Part shown: positions 49,845 through 57,961 of the stretch, piece after piece
Layout of the letters: each line of letters begins with the position of its first letter
Position numbering within the stretch: position 1 is the first letter of the stretch
Notes under the pieces: model-generated
Told to the model about the DNA's origin: nothing
The model's input: only the letters and a program-made list of their open reading frames with translations
The model's database searches: none
Origin: Myxococcales bacterium
Lineage (GTDB): Bacteria > Myxococcota_A > Polyangia > Polyangiales > Ga0077539
Reading direction: 5' to 3'
Length of the DNA: 64,000 nucleotides
Assembly (NCBI GenBank): GCA_030652255.1
Contig: JAUSAZ010000047.1
Coordinates: forward strand, 1 to 64,000
Program-made: the position numbers and the translations under genes

Positions 49845-50641
49845 GCAGCCTCCGCGCGCGCCACGGCCGGCGCCTTGGGGTAGGGGAGCGAGCACCCGGC
49901 GAGGCAGCGCCGCGCGGCCGCCGAGACGGGCATCAGGTAGCGATGGTTTCCTGCGTGGCGCTGGGCGCGCGTGACGCGCGGGAGCACTGCGCGGAGCCAC
50001 GCGGCGAGGTCGCCTGTGGGCTCGGGCGCCCCAGCGGCGACGAGCTGCTCGACGCCGTAGCGCCAGCCGCGCTCCCGGGCGCGGATCTTCGACAGGGTGC
50101 GCGCCGAGACCACCGTCCCGTCGGGCAGCAGGCGCAGCGTGCGCGGCGTCGCGCGGCCTGCGTACACGGCCCCCGAGGCCTGGTAGATCGTCCCGAAATG
50201 TCCTCGGTGCGTGACGGCGCCCGCAGCGTCGACGCGCGGCTCGGGGTCGCTGAACATCACCACGCCCTCGACACCCTCGGCGCCGAGCACCTCGAGGCAC
50301 CGGCGGATCGTCCAGCTCTCCGCGTTGAAGGGCACCCGATCGAGCAGCACGAAGCGGCCGAGCTCCATCGACGCATCGCGCGCGAACGGCCGCAGCGCGT
50401 CGGCGCTCATCGGCTGGCTGAACACCGCGACCCCGACGAGGTCCGCGTGGTGGTAGAGGCCGAAGCGGCGGCGGGCGGCGCAGTACGCGCCTGAGTAGTG
50501 GTGGGCCTCGACGAAGGCGCGCGCGGTGGTGTCGTCGGGGATCGCGGCGACCTCCCAGGCGTGCGGGCGGAACGTCGACCCATCGGGGCGGACGAACACC
50601 GCGCGGTGCGCGGTCCAGCGCTGGCCGGCGTCGACGATCAT
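49841..50641 (-). CDS. mom: Mom-like DNA adenine modification protein (GNAT fold)
   Basis: A 266-residue protein. The Mom/GNAT hallmarks are AFVEAHHYSGAYCAARRRFGL (42-62), MELGRFVLLDRVP (92-104) and SDPEPRVDAAG with HFGTIYQASGAVYAG (131-162). Mu Mom converts adenine to N6-methylcarbamoyl-type adenine and blocks many restriction enzymes. Here it overlaps the PAPS-reductase-like gene. The extra C-terminal domain (about 195-266) has a VTRAQRHAGNHRYLMPV end. Family membership is fairly safe; the exact modification is not. Confidence 0.75.
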   Translation of the reverse strand: MIVDAGQRWTAHRAVFVRPDGSTFRPHAWEVAAIPDDTTARAFVEAHHYSGAYCAARRRFGLYHHADLVGVAVFSQPMSADALRPFARDASMELGRFVLLDRVPFNAESWTIRRCLEVLGAEGVEGVVMFSDPEPRVDAAGAVTHRGHFGTIYQASGAVYAGRATPRTLRLLPDGTVVSARTLSKIRARERGWRYGVEQLVAAGAPEPTGDLAAWLRAVLPRVTRAQRHAGNHRYLMPVSAAARRCLAGCSLPYPKAPAVARAEAA

Positions 50642-50874
50642 CGCCCCGCCCTCCGCGGGACGAGGCGCACCTGGCCGTCGTCGGCGTGCTCGACGGTGCG
50701 CTCGGGCGCGACCACCCGATCGATCACCGCGAGGTCGCGCCGGATGGTCCGCTCGCCCACGCCGAGGTCCCGCCCCAGTTCCTTGAACCACACCGGGTGC
50801 GCCGGGTTGGAGAGCGCGAGGTGGATGCGCAGCACCCGCTCGGCCTGGGTGCCATTTCCCGCGGGGCGCCCCAT
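50638..50874 (-). CDS. Small winged-helix regulator
   Basis: A 78-residue protein with an HTH of DeoR/HTH_11 type (WFKELGRDLGVGERTIRRDLAVID). It is the first gene before the modification pair, with which it overlaps, so it might regulate that pair. Mu mom is also tightly controlled, but by other means. Confidence 0.6.
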   Translation of the reverse strand: MGRPAGNGTQAERVLRIHLALSNPAHPVWFKELGRDLGVGERTIRRDLAVIDRVVAPERTVEHADDGQVRLVPRRAGR

Positions 50875-51404
50875 TACGCGCGCCCCCACATCGTGACCAT
50901 CACCGCAGGCCGCGGCGCATCGCCGGGGAGCGTGACGACCAGGGGCCGCCACGGCGCGCAGGGGTCCGTGACGTAGACGATGCTCCCGATGGCCCGCGGG
51001 TCGGCGGCGATGGCACGCCACACCGCGCGGTGCACCGCATCGGGTTCGCCGTCGGACGGCCGCACCGGGCGCACGCTGGGGGCGCTGGCGGGCGAGGGCG
51101 GCGCCACGGGATCCGGCGCCTGCACGGGCTCCTCCATCTCCAGCGCTTCGGGCTCGCTTCCGCCGCCGCACCTGCACGACCGCGGGCGGCCGAGGAGCGC
51201 GGTCAGCTCCGTGAGGTGCGCCTCGCCCTCGGCGCGGCGTCGCTCGGCGCGGCGGTCGATCGCGCGGATCTCGTGCCGGTGGAACGCCAGCTCCCCAGCG
51301 AGCTCGCGGTTCGCGCGGGCGATGCGGCGCGTGTCGAGCCAGCGGCCGATCAGGTCCACGGCGACGAGCGCGGCGAGCACGAGCAGCAGGGCCGGGGCGG
51401 TCAC
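50874..51404 (-). CDS. Membrane-anchored coiled-coil protein
   Basis: A 176-residue protein: N-terminal membrane helix (APALLLVLAALVAVDLIG), coiled coil to about residue 70, CRCGGG, a Pro-rich linker and a C-terminal domain (SIVYVTDPCAPWRPLVVTLP). GTG start in overlap. Unknown. Confidence 0.5.
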   Translation of the reverse strand: MTAPALLLVLAALVAVDLIGRWLDTRRIARANRELAGELAFHRHEIRAIDRRAERRRAEGEAHLTELTALLGRPRSCRCGGGSEPEALEMEEPVQAPDPVAPPSPASAPSVRPVRPSDGEPDAVHRAVWRAIAADPRAIGSIVYVTDPCAPWRPLVVTLPGDAPRPAVMVTMWGRA

Positions 51405-52060
51405 GAGGCAGCCTCGCTAGCGGCCGGAGCCCACAGACCCAGGCGCACGTGCACGATCCCGGGGGTGTGCTTCAGCCGGTAGAGCGCCACCTCCTTGCTG
51501 ATCCCGAGCTCGCGGCGGACCTCCGCCGTGGAGCGTCCGCGGCCGTCGGCGAAGAGGCTGGTGATCGTCTTGGAGGCGGTGCTCGGCGCACGCTGCGGGA
51601 GCGGCGGAGCTTCGCCGAGACACCGCCACGTGACCCCGTTCAGCGCCGCGTAGATGCAGGCGTGGCTCACGCCGAGCTGAGCGGCGATCTCCCCGTAGGT
51701 CGAGCCTCCCGCGCGAAGCGCACGGGCCTGCGCCATGTCATCGGCGGTGAGAACGGCGCCCGAGGCGAGCTCACCCTGGGCCTGGCGCCCCTTGGCGACC
51801 ATGTCCGCCATGTTGTCGGCGTGCGAGCCCAGGAAGAGGTGCTCGGGATTCACGCAGGGCGGGTTGTCGCAACGATGCAGGACGTGCGCGCCCTCGGGAA
51901 TGAGGCCGCGCGCGAACTCCCACGCCACGCGGGAGGCGATGCGGCTGCGCCCGCCGACCCTGAAGCGGCCGTAGTTGTTCCAGAACCGCGAGCCCTGCCA
52001 CACCAGGCACTCCCCCTCGGGCGATGCGGACCGCCAGAAGCGCTCTTCTGTGGTCGTCAT
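51401..52060 (-). CDS. HNH endonuclease with HTH, copy 2
   Basis: A 219-residue protein. H62-R-C-D-N-P-P-C-V-N-P-E-H74-L-F-L-G with following N..D match copy 1 at 32579 almost residue by residue. Then come an HTH (STYGEIAAQLGVSHACIYAAL) and a third part with RSTAEVRRELGISKEVALYRL, a second winged helix. Likely a homing-type endonuclease placed among early genes. Confidence 0.8.
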   Translation of the reverse strand: MTTTEERFWRSASPEGECLVWQGSRFWNNYGRFRVGGRSRIASRVAWEFARGLIPEGAHVLHRCDNPPCVNPEHLFLGSHADNMADMVAKGRQAQGELASGAVLTADDMAQARALRAGGSTYGEIAAQLGVSHACIYAALNGVTWRCLGEAPPLPQRAPSTASKTITSLFADGRGRSTAEVRRELGISKEVALYRLKHTPGIVHVRLGLWAPAASEAAS

Positions 52061-52521
52061 CGCCCCTCCGCCGCACGGCGCTTCGCCGCGCCCGCGCCCC
52101 GCAGGGCGATGCCTGCGATCCGCTCCAGCGCCGCGGCGTGCCGCAGGTGCTCGTCCTCGCGGCCGTCCGCGGCCACGTCGGCGATCAGCGCGGAGGTGGC
52201 TGCGCCGAGCTCCACCGTCACGCGATCGAGCGTGCTGCGCACCGAGCCGTCGGTGCAGTCGTCGATCTCAGCGAGGCGCGCGAGTAGGTACGCCCGCTCG
52301 ACGGTCGCCCCCATCGCGGCGATGTCCCCGGCGGCGACGGCGGGCGAGCCGTCGACCAGCAGCCGGGCAAGGTGGGTGTGCGAGACGTCGAGGCGCTTCG
52401 CGACCGCGCGCTGCGTCGCGGCCTTGTGGCCCTGCGACACGAGCGCATCGAGGGCGCTGCGCAGGGTGCGGGCGACCGCGCGCCGGGCCTGCACGCGCAG
52501 GGGTGCCAGTTCTTCGCTCAT
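52057..52521 (-). CDS. HTH protein, early operon
   Basis: A 154-residue protein with an XRE/HTH_19-type helix-turn-helix (ATQRAVAKRLDVSHTHLARLL) at residues 34-54 after a charged helix. Helical C-terminus. Possible early regulator such as a CII-like activator; family not certain. Confidence 0.6.
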   Translation of the reverse strand: MSEELAPLRVQARRAVARTLRSALDALVSQGHKAATQRAVAKRLDVSHTHLARLLVDGSPAVAAGDIAAMGATVERAYLLARLAEIDDCTDGSVRSTLDRVTVELGAATSALIADVAADGREDEHLRHAAALERIAGIALRGAGAAKRRAAEGR

Positions 52522-52853
52522 GGCACCTCCCTCGCCGTCACGGCCGGGCTGATGTTCGCTCCATGAACACCGCCCGCCCCGCCCTGCTGCTCGCCCGTCT
52601 GCTCTGCCTCCTGGCTGCTCTCATCGCGGGCGAGGAGGGCCCGAGCCTCGGCGGCAATGGCAGCGACGGCCTCGTCCAGCGGCATCCCAGCGGAGGCGTC
52701 GGGGTTCGGGGCGAAGCGCGCGATCCCGCCGACGGGGCGCACCCGGTACCAGCCCGCGACGCTCAGCGCGATGGTCTGGCCGAGCTCGTCGCGCTGGGCG
52801 ACGAAGGAGAGGACCTCCGCCGCGGCGTCGCGATCGTTGAGGGTGGTGCTCAT
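52518..52853 (-). CDS. Unknown early protein
   Basis: A 111-residue protein (MSTTLNDRDAAAEVLSFVAQ...) with a compact alpha/beta half (SVAGWYRVRPVGGIARFAPN) and a Gln/Gly-rich tail. Overlaps the next gene. No family recognised. Confidence 0.5.
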   Translation of the reverse strand: MSTTLNDRDAAAEVLSFVAQRDELGQTIALSVAGWYRVRPVGGIARFAPNPDASAGMPLDEAVAAIAAEARALLARDESSQEAEQTGEQQGGAGGVHGANISPAVTAREVP

Positions 52854-53168
52854 CTAGCGCTCCCCAACGACGGCGTTGAAGCCGACGAAGTGAGCCGCGG
52901 CCTCCGGGGTGACCGACGGCGGTGCGCTCGCGCGAGAGCGCTGGAGCCCGGCGGCGGCGAGCACTTGGGCGAGGGCGACCCCCACCGCGTCGAGGGCGCG
53001 GTCGACCAGGAGGCGCTGTTCGGGGGAGAGGTCCTCGGGGAGCGCGTCGGCGAGGTGCGCGAAGTCGCGGGCGCGGCGACGCGCGCGGGCGCACAGGGCG
53101 GGGAGCGGGCAGGCCTCGGGCGCGGCGGTCGACGCGGGCGCGGGCGGAGCGATGTCCAGGTGGGCCAT
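52854..53168 (-). CDS. Unknown early protein
   Basis: A 104-residue protein, mostly helical (AHLADALPEDLSPEQRLLVD, VGVALAQVLAAAGLQ). Starts MAHLDIAPPAPAS. Unknown. Confidence 0.45.
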   Translation of the reverse strand: MAHLDIAPPAPASTAAPEACPLPALCARARRRARDFAHLADALPEDLSPEQRLLVDRALDAVGVALAQVLAAAGLQRSRASAPPSVTPEAAAHFVGFNAVVGER

Positions 53169-53171
53169 CGG

Positions 53172-53336
53172 TCAGACCCCCTTCCGTGCGCGGCGCTGCG
53201 CATCCGCGATCCACCCGGGGAGCGCGGCGGCGAAGCGGGTCATGGTGTCGCGAATCAGGGCGCGCGCTGCGGCGCGGGTGATGCGCTCGACGCGGCGGCG
53301 TTGGGCCGCGGTGAGGGCGACGCGAGGAGGGCGCAT
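53172..53336 (-). CDS. 54-residue basic peptide
   Basis: The short gene begins ATG at 53336, directly after the TAG of the upstream membrane peptide (TAGATG). It is highly basic and helical (TAAQRRRVERITRAAARALI). It may bind DNA or RNA; unknown. Confidence 0.45.
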   Translation of the reverse strand: MRPPRVALTAAQRRRVERITRAAARALIRDTMTRFAAALPGWIADAQRRARKGV

Positions 53337-53516
53337 CTACCGCCTCCCCGCGTAGCCCGCGGCCAGGGCAGCGCTGGCGCCGAGGGCGAGGCCGGTGTGC
53401 AGCGCGACGGCGAGCAGGGCGGCGACCCCGAGCACCACGACGAGGGGGCGGCGCGCGGCGCGCTGGGCGAGGGCCGCGAGGCAGAGCCCCGCGGCAACGA
53501 GTGCGACGTGGCGCAC
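53337..53516 (-). CDS. 59-residue two-helix membrane peptide
   Basis: GTG start at 53516, five bases after the Cro-like gene stop. Two hydrophobic segments (VALVAAGLCLAALA and LVVVLGVAALLAVALHTGLA) joined by a basic loop. Small early membrane proteins next to immunity genes can exclude other phages; this is inference from place only. Confidence 0.5.
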   Translation of the reverse strand: MRHVALVAAGLCLAALAQRAARRPLVVVLGVAALLAVALHTGLALGASAALAAGYAGRR

Positions 53517-53519
53517 GGG

Positions 53520-53867
53520 TCAGCCCCCCGCCCCGGTGATGGAGTCGCGGGAGGTGTCCGGCGGCACGGGAGTGTCGGCACGCCCCGACGGCGCGGGCGG
53601 CTTTGCCGCGTGGGCCCGACGCGCCTCCTCGATGGCCCGCGAGATCTCCGCTCCCGCCGGTGCCTTGCCGATGCCGTTGGCCAGCCAGTCGAGGGACACG
53701 CTGAACACGCCGGCGATCCGGTTGAGGGTCTTGAGGGTCGGGTTGTCGCGCGACCCTGAGCCGAGGAAGTTGATCGCCTGGGGCGAGAGCCCCGTCAGCG
53801 TCGCAACCTCCCGCTCCGTCGCCCCCGACAGCTCAATCAGGTGGTGCAGCCGGTCTTGGAGTTCCAT
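53520..53867 (-). CDS. XRE-family regulator, Cro-like position
   Basis: A 115-residue protein. Residues 3-65 are a classic XRE helix-turn-helix (LHHLIELSGATEREVATLTG, LSPQAINFLGSG, LKTLNRIAGVFSVSLDWL). The C-terminus is Pro/Ala-rich and flexible. It is the first gene of the leftward operon, right behind a promoter overlapped by two operators, so it should shape lytic-lysogenic choice by binding them. Confidence 0.75.
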   Translation of the reverse strand: MELQDRLHHLIELSGATEREVATLTGLSPQAINFLGSGSRDNPTLKTLNRIAGVFSVSLDWLANGIGKAPAGAEISRAIEEARRAHAAKPPAPSGRADTPVPPDTSRDSITGAGG

Positions 53868-53870
53868 GGT

Positions 53871-53897
53871 CTACCACGGTAGTACCTACCAAGGTAG
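53871..53897. promoter_or_regulatory. Operator pair CTACC-N2-GGTAG
   Basis: Two perfect 12-bp dyads: CTACCACGGTAG (53871-53882) and CTACCAAGGTAG (53886-53897), 15 bases apart. An extra half-site GGTAG is at 53918-53922. The same dyad recurs at 57962-58001. They cover the leftward promoter completely. Confidence 0.75.
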
Positions 53898-53905
53898 ACA
53901 GTCAA
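53877..53905 (-). promoter_or_regulatory. Leftward early promoter
   Basis: On the minus strand TTGACT (53900-53905), 17 bases, CTACCG (53877-53882), matching the TTGAC-17-CTACC core of the 52-bp elements. Both operators lie in the spacer or -10, so occupancy should shut off 53867-33101. Confidence 0.6.
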
Positions 53906-53909
53906 GAGG

Positions 53910-53938
53910 TTGCTTGTGGTAGCGGTGAATATTGATAT
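53910..53938 (+). promoter_or_regulatory. Candidate promoter for the repressor
   Basis: TTGCTT (53910-53915), 17 bases, TGATAT (53933-53938), with a GGTAG half-site in the spacer. Transcription would begin near 53945, just before the GTG at 53961. The match is partial. Confidence 0.35.
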
Positions 53939-53960
53939 CAACTCCAGTAGATTCGACGGC

Positions 53961-54659
53961 GTGACCTTCGTCGAGCGCCTTGAGGATCTACGGAAGCAGC
54001 TCGGGTGGACGTGGAGCGAGTGGGAGCGCCAGGCGAAGCTCAACCCTCGTCACCTGTCTGCAATCCTGAACCGTGCCCGGGCGCGCGCCGACTTCCGCCC
54101 CGACTGGACCACGCTCCGCGCGCTGGCGAAGGCCGCGAGCGTGACCCCCGAGTGGCTGGCGGAGGGCGATGGAGACGCGGCCTTGTCGCCCAAGCAGTCG
54201 ACCCCCGTGACCCGGCTCGAGCGCGACCCGGTGCCGCACCTCGACACGAGCCATCTCAGCCGACCGCTCGACCGCGCGATTGGCCACGCGTTCGACCCGA
54301 AGCGCCACGACTGGGCCGACGGTCAGGACGTGATCCAGGCGCTCCAGGGGCTCAACCGCCACGACCGGCCCGAGGCCGACATGATCGAGGCCGCGCGCCG
54401 CTGGCTCGACGCCGCGCACGAGCTCCGCCGCGAGGGCACCCCGGTCAACGCGGAGACGCTGCTGGACCGCATCACCTTCGGCAAGGGCCCGCTGCGGCCC
54501 GGGCCCGACGACGCGAGCGAGGCGATGCAGCGCCAGGTGGTGGAGCACGGCGAGCGCGAGGGCGTGACCTTCGGCGAGGGGGCCGCCGCGATCGAGGCGT
54601 TCCGGCAGAGCGGGAAGCAGTCGAGCGATTCGGCCACGAAGAAGGGCGATCAGCGGTGA
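53961..54659 (+). CDS. XRE-family repressor candidate without S24 peptidase domain
   Basis: A 232-residue protein from GTG at 53961 (TFVERLEDLRKQLGWTWSEW); a TTG at 53910 is possible but would overlap the promoter. Residues 4-70 are an XRE-type HTH (ERQAKLNPRHLSAIL, LRALAKAASVTPEWLAEG). The rest is helical with no LexA/S24-like Ser-Lys segment, so self-cleavage is not expected. An ImmA-like protease lies downstream, suggesting ImmR/ImmA-style induction. It diverges from the Cro-like gene over shared operators. Confidence 0.7.
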   Translation: MTFVERLEDLRKQLGWTWSEWERQAKLNPRHLSAILNRARARADFRPDWTTLRALAKAASVTPEWLAEGDGDAALSPKQSTPVTRLERDPVPHLDTSHLSRPLDRAIGHAFDPKRHDWADGQDVIQALQGLNRHDRPEADMIEAARRWLDAAHELRREGTPVNAETLLDRITFGKGPLRPGPDDASEAMQRQVVEHGEREGVTFGEGAAAIEAFRQSGKQSSDSATKKGDQR

Positions 54660-55507
54660 GCCGACGACGAGAGCAGGCGAGGGCAAGAGCGGAGCGGCGC
54701 TGGCCGGCTTCTCGCGATCGGGTCGTCCACTTCCGGTCGCCCGAAAACGACGACGGACTCAGCGATGGCGAGGCCGGGCTGGCGCTAAGGCACCAGCGGT
54801 TTGTCGCCGCGGCGAGGGAGGCGATGCTCCGCGCTGTCTTGGAGCGCCGACGCCAAGGGGCCCCGTTCGAGGGAGTGGTGCTGTTCGTGTCGGACCACTC
54901 CCACGACGCGGGGGTCGCCGCGGCGATGGCGGGGCGTGACCCGCGTCGCGGCATGGTCGAGTTCCTGCCGCTCGACACCGCCGCGTCGGTGGCGGGTTTC
55001 TTTGGCGGCGAGCCGATGGCCGCCGTCATGCGCGAGGCTCCCCCGGCCCGATGCTTTCCGCTGCTCACGATCTATCGGCAACGCGTCAATGTGGGTCATT
55101 TCGCCGAGCACGACTTGCCGGGTGCGCTCCCGGACCTGCATGTTCTGGACGCGAAGATCGCGACCATGACGCACCAACAACCGTCAGAATCCCTGTTCGA
55201 GGAGCTGGTAGGGCGCGACCCAGCGCGGCTGCTTGCGTACCTCTCCGACCCCGACCTCGACCCCACCCTGTTGACGTACGCCGCCGAGATCGCCGGGCGC
55301 ATCCCCGACGCCGCCGTGGTCCGCGCCCTGGTTCCGCTGCTCGACCATGTGAAGGCCTACGTCCGGGAAGGTGCTGTCTACGGACTCGCTCAGCACCTCC
55401 CCGACTCCGACGCCCGCAGCGCGCTGGGTCGCGTCGCATCGACCGACCCGCTCGCCGTGGTGCGAGAGATCGCCGCCGAGCAGCTCGCGGAGGCAGCGGC
55501 GGGATGA
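54656..55507 (+). CDS. Unknown protein with HEAT-like C-terminus, lysogen-region gene
   Basis: A 283-residue protein; GTG overlaps the repressor stop (GTGA), so it is made with the repressor. The N-terminus is basic (RRREQARARAERR), the middle alpha/beta (PFEGVVLFVSDHSHDAG, FPLLTIYRQRVNVG), and residues 205-283 show HEAT-like pairs (PDAAVVRALVPLLDHVKAYV, REGAVYGLAQHLPDSDARSA). Expression with the repressor suggests a role in the lysogen, such as exclusion. Not recognised. Confidence 0.6.
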   Translation: MSRRREQARARAERRWPASRDRVVHFRSPENDDGLSDGEAGLALRHQRFVAAAREAMLRAVLERRRQGAPFEGVVLFVSDHSHDAGVAAAMAGRDPRRGMVEFLPLDTAASVAGFFGGEPMAAVMREAPPARCFPLLTIYRQRVNVGHFAEHDLPGALPDLHVLDAKIATMTHQQPSESLFEELVGRDPARLLAYLSDPDLDPTLLTYAAEIAGRIPDAAVVRALVPLLDHVKAYVREGAVYGLAQHLPDSDARSALGRVASTDPLAVVREIAAEQLAEAAAG

Positions 55508-56022
55508 TGAAGTCGTTCGTCCGGATCGGTCGACGCAAGGCCGTGGGCCTGGGGGAGTCTCCAGAAGAGTTCGCTCGCCTGGAGTTCCGAGGGAGGGACG
55601 GCGCGATCGACCTAAGTCCGTCGGTGTACGAGACAGACGGCGGGCAATCGCACCTCGTCCAGGCCCACGCCGAGCACGCGGCGTCCTTCCTCGAGAAGCC
55701 CCCGCGATCCGGAGCGCACCACGACGTGACGGGCCTCGCAGACCACCGGCTCGCGGCCTCGGTCGGAGAGACGCGGTTCCTCTTCACCCGGCTACGGCAC
55801 CACGAGCTCGCGTTCGACTCCCTCACACTGGCAATGGAGTTCTACCTCGCACTGCACGCGTCGCTCACGAGCCGCGCCCGCAAGACAGCCCTCGACGAGC
55901 TGCGCGCGTACGTTCAAGCGCGGCTAGAAGCGCACGACCTGGAGTGGTGGGGCTTCCGAGACGACCCTGAGACCTCTCGGGAGTGGAAGCGCCTCTGCGC
56001 GCCACGGCCTCCGATCGGCTGA
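55504..56022 (+). CDS. Unknown lysogen-region protein
   Basis: A 172-residue protein starting MMKSFVRIGRRKAVGLGESP, ATGA overlap with the preceding gene. It has many His (SAHHDVTGLADHRL, TRLRHHELAFDSL) and a C-terminal Trp-rich EWWGFRDDPETSREW. Unknown; the 93-base gap after it holds no gene. Confidence 0.55.
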   Translation: MMKSFVRIGRRKAVGLGESPEEFARLEFRGRDGAIDLSPSVYETDGGQSHLVQAHAEHAASFLEKPPRSGAHHDVTGLADHRLAASVGETRFLFTRLRHHELAFDSLTLAMEFYLALHASLTSRARKTALDELRAYVQARLEAHDLEWWGFRDDPETSREWKRLCAPRPPIG

Positions 56023-56115
56023 GCGTCGGGCCGGTGCGAGGCCGGACGTCGCAGAGGCGTGGCTCTCGCTGTGGTGTAAGCTCCCCCGCATGCCCCTGCT
56101 CCTGCGGGCCCACCC

Positions 56116-57126
56116 GTGAACGAGCTCTTCAACGTCCTCGTGGCACAGACCAGCGCGATGAAGCTGAGCGCGCCCCGCATCCGTGCGAGCGGCCCAGAGG
56201 GCCCCTTCGAGGCCGCGGTGCTGCTCCGCGAGGCGACGCGCATCGACGCGCGGGCGATGGCGGCGCTGGCCCCGCTCGACAGGTTCTCGCGCCTGCGCGC
56301 CTCGGTCGAGCACTGCGGTACGCTCGTCGACGCGGGGGACGCGACCGCCGTGGTGCGCGAGGCGTGGCCGTCGGTGCTGGAGTGCGCCGACGCCGTCGAG
56401 GCCGACGCGGCCGACGCGGCCGACGCCCTGCTCCAGCGGCTCCGCCCCGCCGTCGACGCGCTCCAGCGGGACCTCGACATGCTGGCCCGGCAGTCGCGCT
56501 GGCTCCCGCGCATCAGCGCCGTGCTCGCCGGGCAGGTGAAGGCGAACGTGCCCGCGCTGCTGAAGGAGCTGAAGGCCTACCTGCATCGGTTCCCGGGTGA
56601 CTCGGTGGCGTGGCTCCAGCGGACCGTCGTCGAGCGAGTGGTCGCGCAGGACACGCCCGCAGCGTGGGTCTCCGTCAATCACCTCCTCCGGCTGGAGCCC
56701 GACATCGAGGATGCGCGGCTCCTCCGGATCAGCATGGGCATCGAGATGCTCGCACCGGACGAGTTGCGCGCGCTCCTGCGCCCGGCCCTGGACGAGCTGC
56801 GCGCGAACCGGGGCACGCCCGGCCTCGCCATCGCGACCGCGGGCGGCTTCATCCACCTCGGCAACGACGCGCGGACCCGGGCCGAGGACCTGGCGAGCGC
56901 CGAGTCGGCGGCGCGGTGCGGACTGTCGCTCCGGATCCGCCAGCCGTGGGAGCGCACGTTCCTGAAGGCTGCGCTGGTCTTCGTCGACGACGTGCGAGCA
57001 GGGCGCGACCCCCGGCCCGAGGTGTATCGACGCTTCGGGATGCCTGAGCTCGCGGGCCGCGGCGACCCCGTGGCCACGCTGAGTCGGCCGCCGGTCGACC
57101 TCCCGCCGCTCGCGCTCGCGGGGTGA
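56116..57126 (+). CDS. Unknown 336-residue helical protein, lysogen-region
   Basis: GTG start after a 93-base gap. It is helical throughout, with TPR/HEAT-like texture (LLKELKAYLHRFPGDSVAWL, HLLRLEPDIEDARLL, LRALLRPALDELRANRG, TAGGFIHLGNDARTRAEDLA), i.e. helix-loop-helix units near residues 150-290. Such helical scaffolds are common in phage-encoded defence and regulator proteins. No family recognised. Confidence 0.55.
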   Translation: MNELFNVLVAQTSAMKLSAPRIRASGPEGPFEAAVLLREATRIDARAMAALAPLDRFSRLRASVEHCGTLVDAGDATAVVREAWPSVLECADAVEADAADAADALLQRLRPAVDALQRDLDMLARQSRWLPRISAVLAGQVKANVPALLKELKAYLHRFPGDSVAWLQRTVVERVVAQDTPAAWVSVNHLLRLEPDIEDARLLRISMGIEMLAPDELRALLRPALDELRANRGTPGLAIATAGGFIHLGNDARTRAEDLASAESAARCGLSLRIRQPWERTFLKAALVFVDDVRAGRDPRPEVYRRFGMPELAGRGDPVATLSRPPVDLPPLALAG

Positions 57127-57158
57127 CATAACCTGTCCACGCCTTCGCCCGATCGCCT

Positions 57159-57185
57159 GGGAGCTCCGGGAGGGCCAGGAACTCC
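57159..57185. promoter_or_regulatory. GGGAGCTCC/GGAACTCC motif upstream of ImmA-like gene
   Basis: GGGAGCTCCGGG and GGAACTCC spaced 9 bases apart, 43 bases before the ATG at 57229. Similar to 9834-9857. The end of the gap also has CGCAAATTTCCG. May be a promoter or operator; the -10 is unclear. Confidence 0.25.
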
Positions 57186-57228
57186 AGCCCCTGTCGCAAA
57201 TTTCCGACACGCGCCGCACGATCAATCC

Positions 57229-57933
57229 ATGCCCGACGGCTCGCAGTTCAGCCCCTACGTCGACCCCGACGACGCCGAGGGTGCCGCGGTGGTGATCCTC
57301 CGGCTGATCGGCCGCCACCTCGCCAGGATCAACCACCCCTTCACGCTGAGCAGCTCCTTCGGGCTCGACCTCCGCTGCGGCCGCGTGCCCGGCCTCGTGG
57401 CCTGCCTCGACACCCGGCGCCGCCGCGCGACGTTGCGCGGAGGGCGCGACGAGACCGACACGCGCTGGCACTGGGACCTCGCGCACGAGCTCGGGCACTA
57501 CGTCGCCGACGTGCTGGGGTGGCCGCGTCCGCACGACGAGTCGATGATCGATGCGCTCGCGGGGCGCCTGTGGATCCGACGGGGCGCGGTGATGCAGGCG
57601 GTCGGCACCGTGGGGTGGAACGCGATGGCGCTCGTGAGGTACTTCGGCACGGCGCCCGCGGCGGTGGTGTTCCGGCGCGTGGCCGAGGAGGCGCGCGGCG
57701 TTGCTATCGGCCGCGACGGCTTCGGCCGGCGCTTCGCGTTCGCGCCCGAGGGCTGGCCGGTGCCGTCGCACCCGACGCGCTGGGAGCGTCACCACCTGCG
57801 CATCGCGATGGCCGGGGGCGTGGAGCCATTCCTGAAGCGCGGCGGGGAGGTGAGCCCCTTTGAGGACCCGGCGACCGAGACGCGCGGGGCGGTGATCCTC
57901 TACCCCGCGGAGCCGGAGTTTCTGCGGGGCTGA
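57229..57933 (+). CDS. ImmA/IrrE-type metallopeptidase
   Basis: A 234-residue protein with zinc site HELGH (86-90) inside WDLAHELGHYVADVLGW and third-ligand candidate Glu104 in DESMIDALAGRLW, as in COG2856/DUF955 peptidases. ImmA of ICEBs1 cleaves the element's repressor on damage or quorum signal. Here it closes the immunity region, so the XRE repressor upstream is its likely target. The start follows a 102-base gap. Confidence 0.75.
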   Translation: MPDGSQFSPYVDPDDAEGAAVVILRLIGRHLARINHPFTLSSSFGLDLRCGRVPGLVACLDTRRRRATLRGGRDETDTRWHWDLAHELGHYVADVLGWPRPHDESMIDALAGRLWIRRGAVMQAVGTVGWNAMALVRYFGTAPAAVVFRRVAEEARGVAIGRDGFGRRFAFAPEGWPVPSHPTRWERHHLRIAMAGGVEPFLKRGGEVSPFEDPATETRGAVILYPAEPEFLRG

Positions 57934-57961
57934 TCTCTACCAGAATCGACATCGCCCGCCT

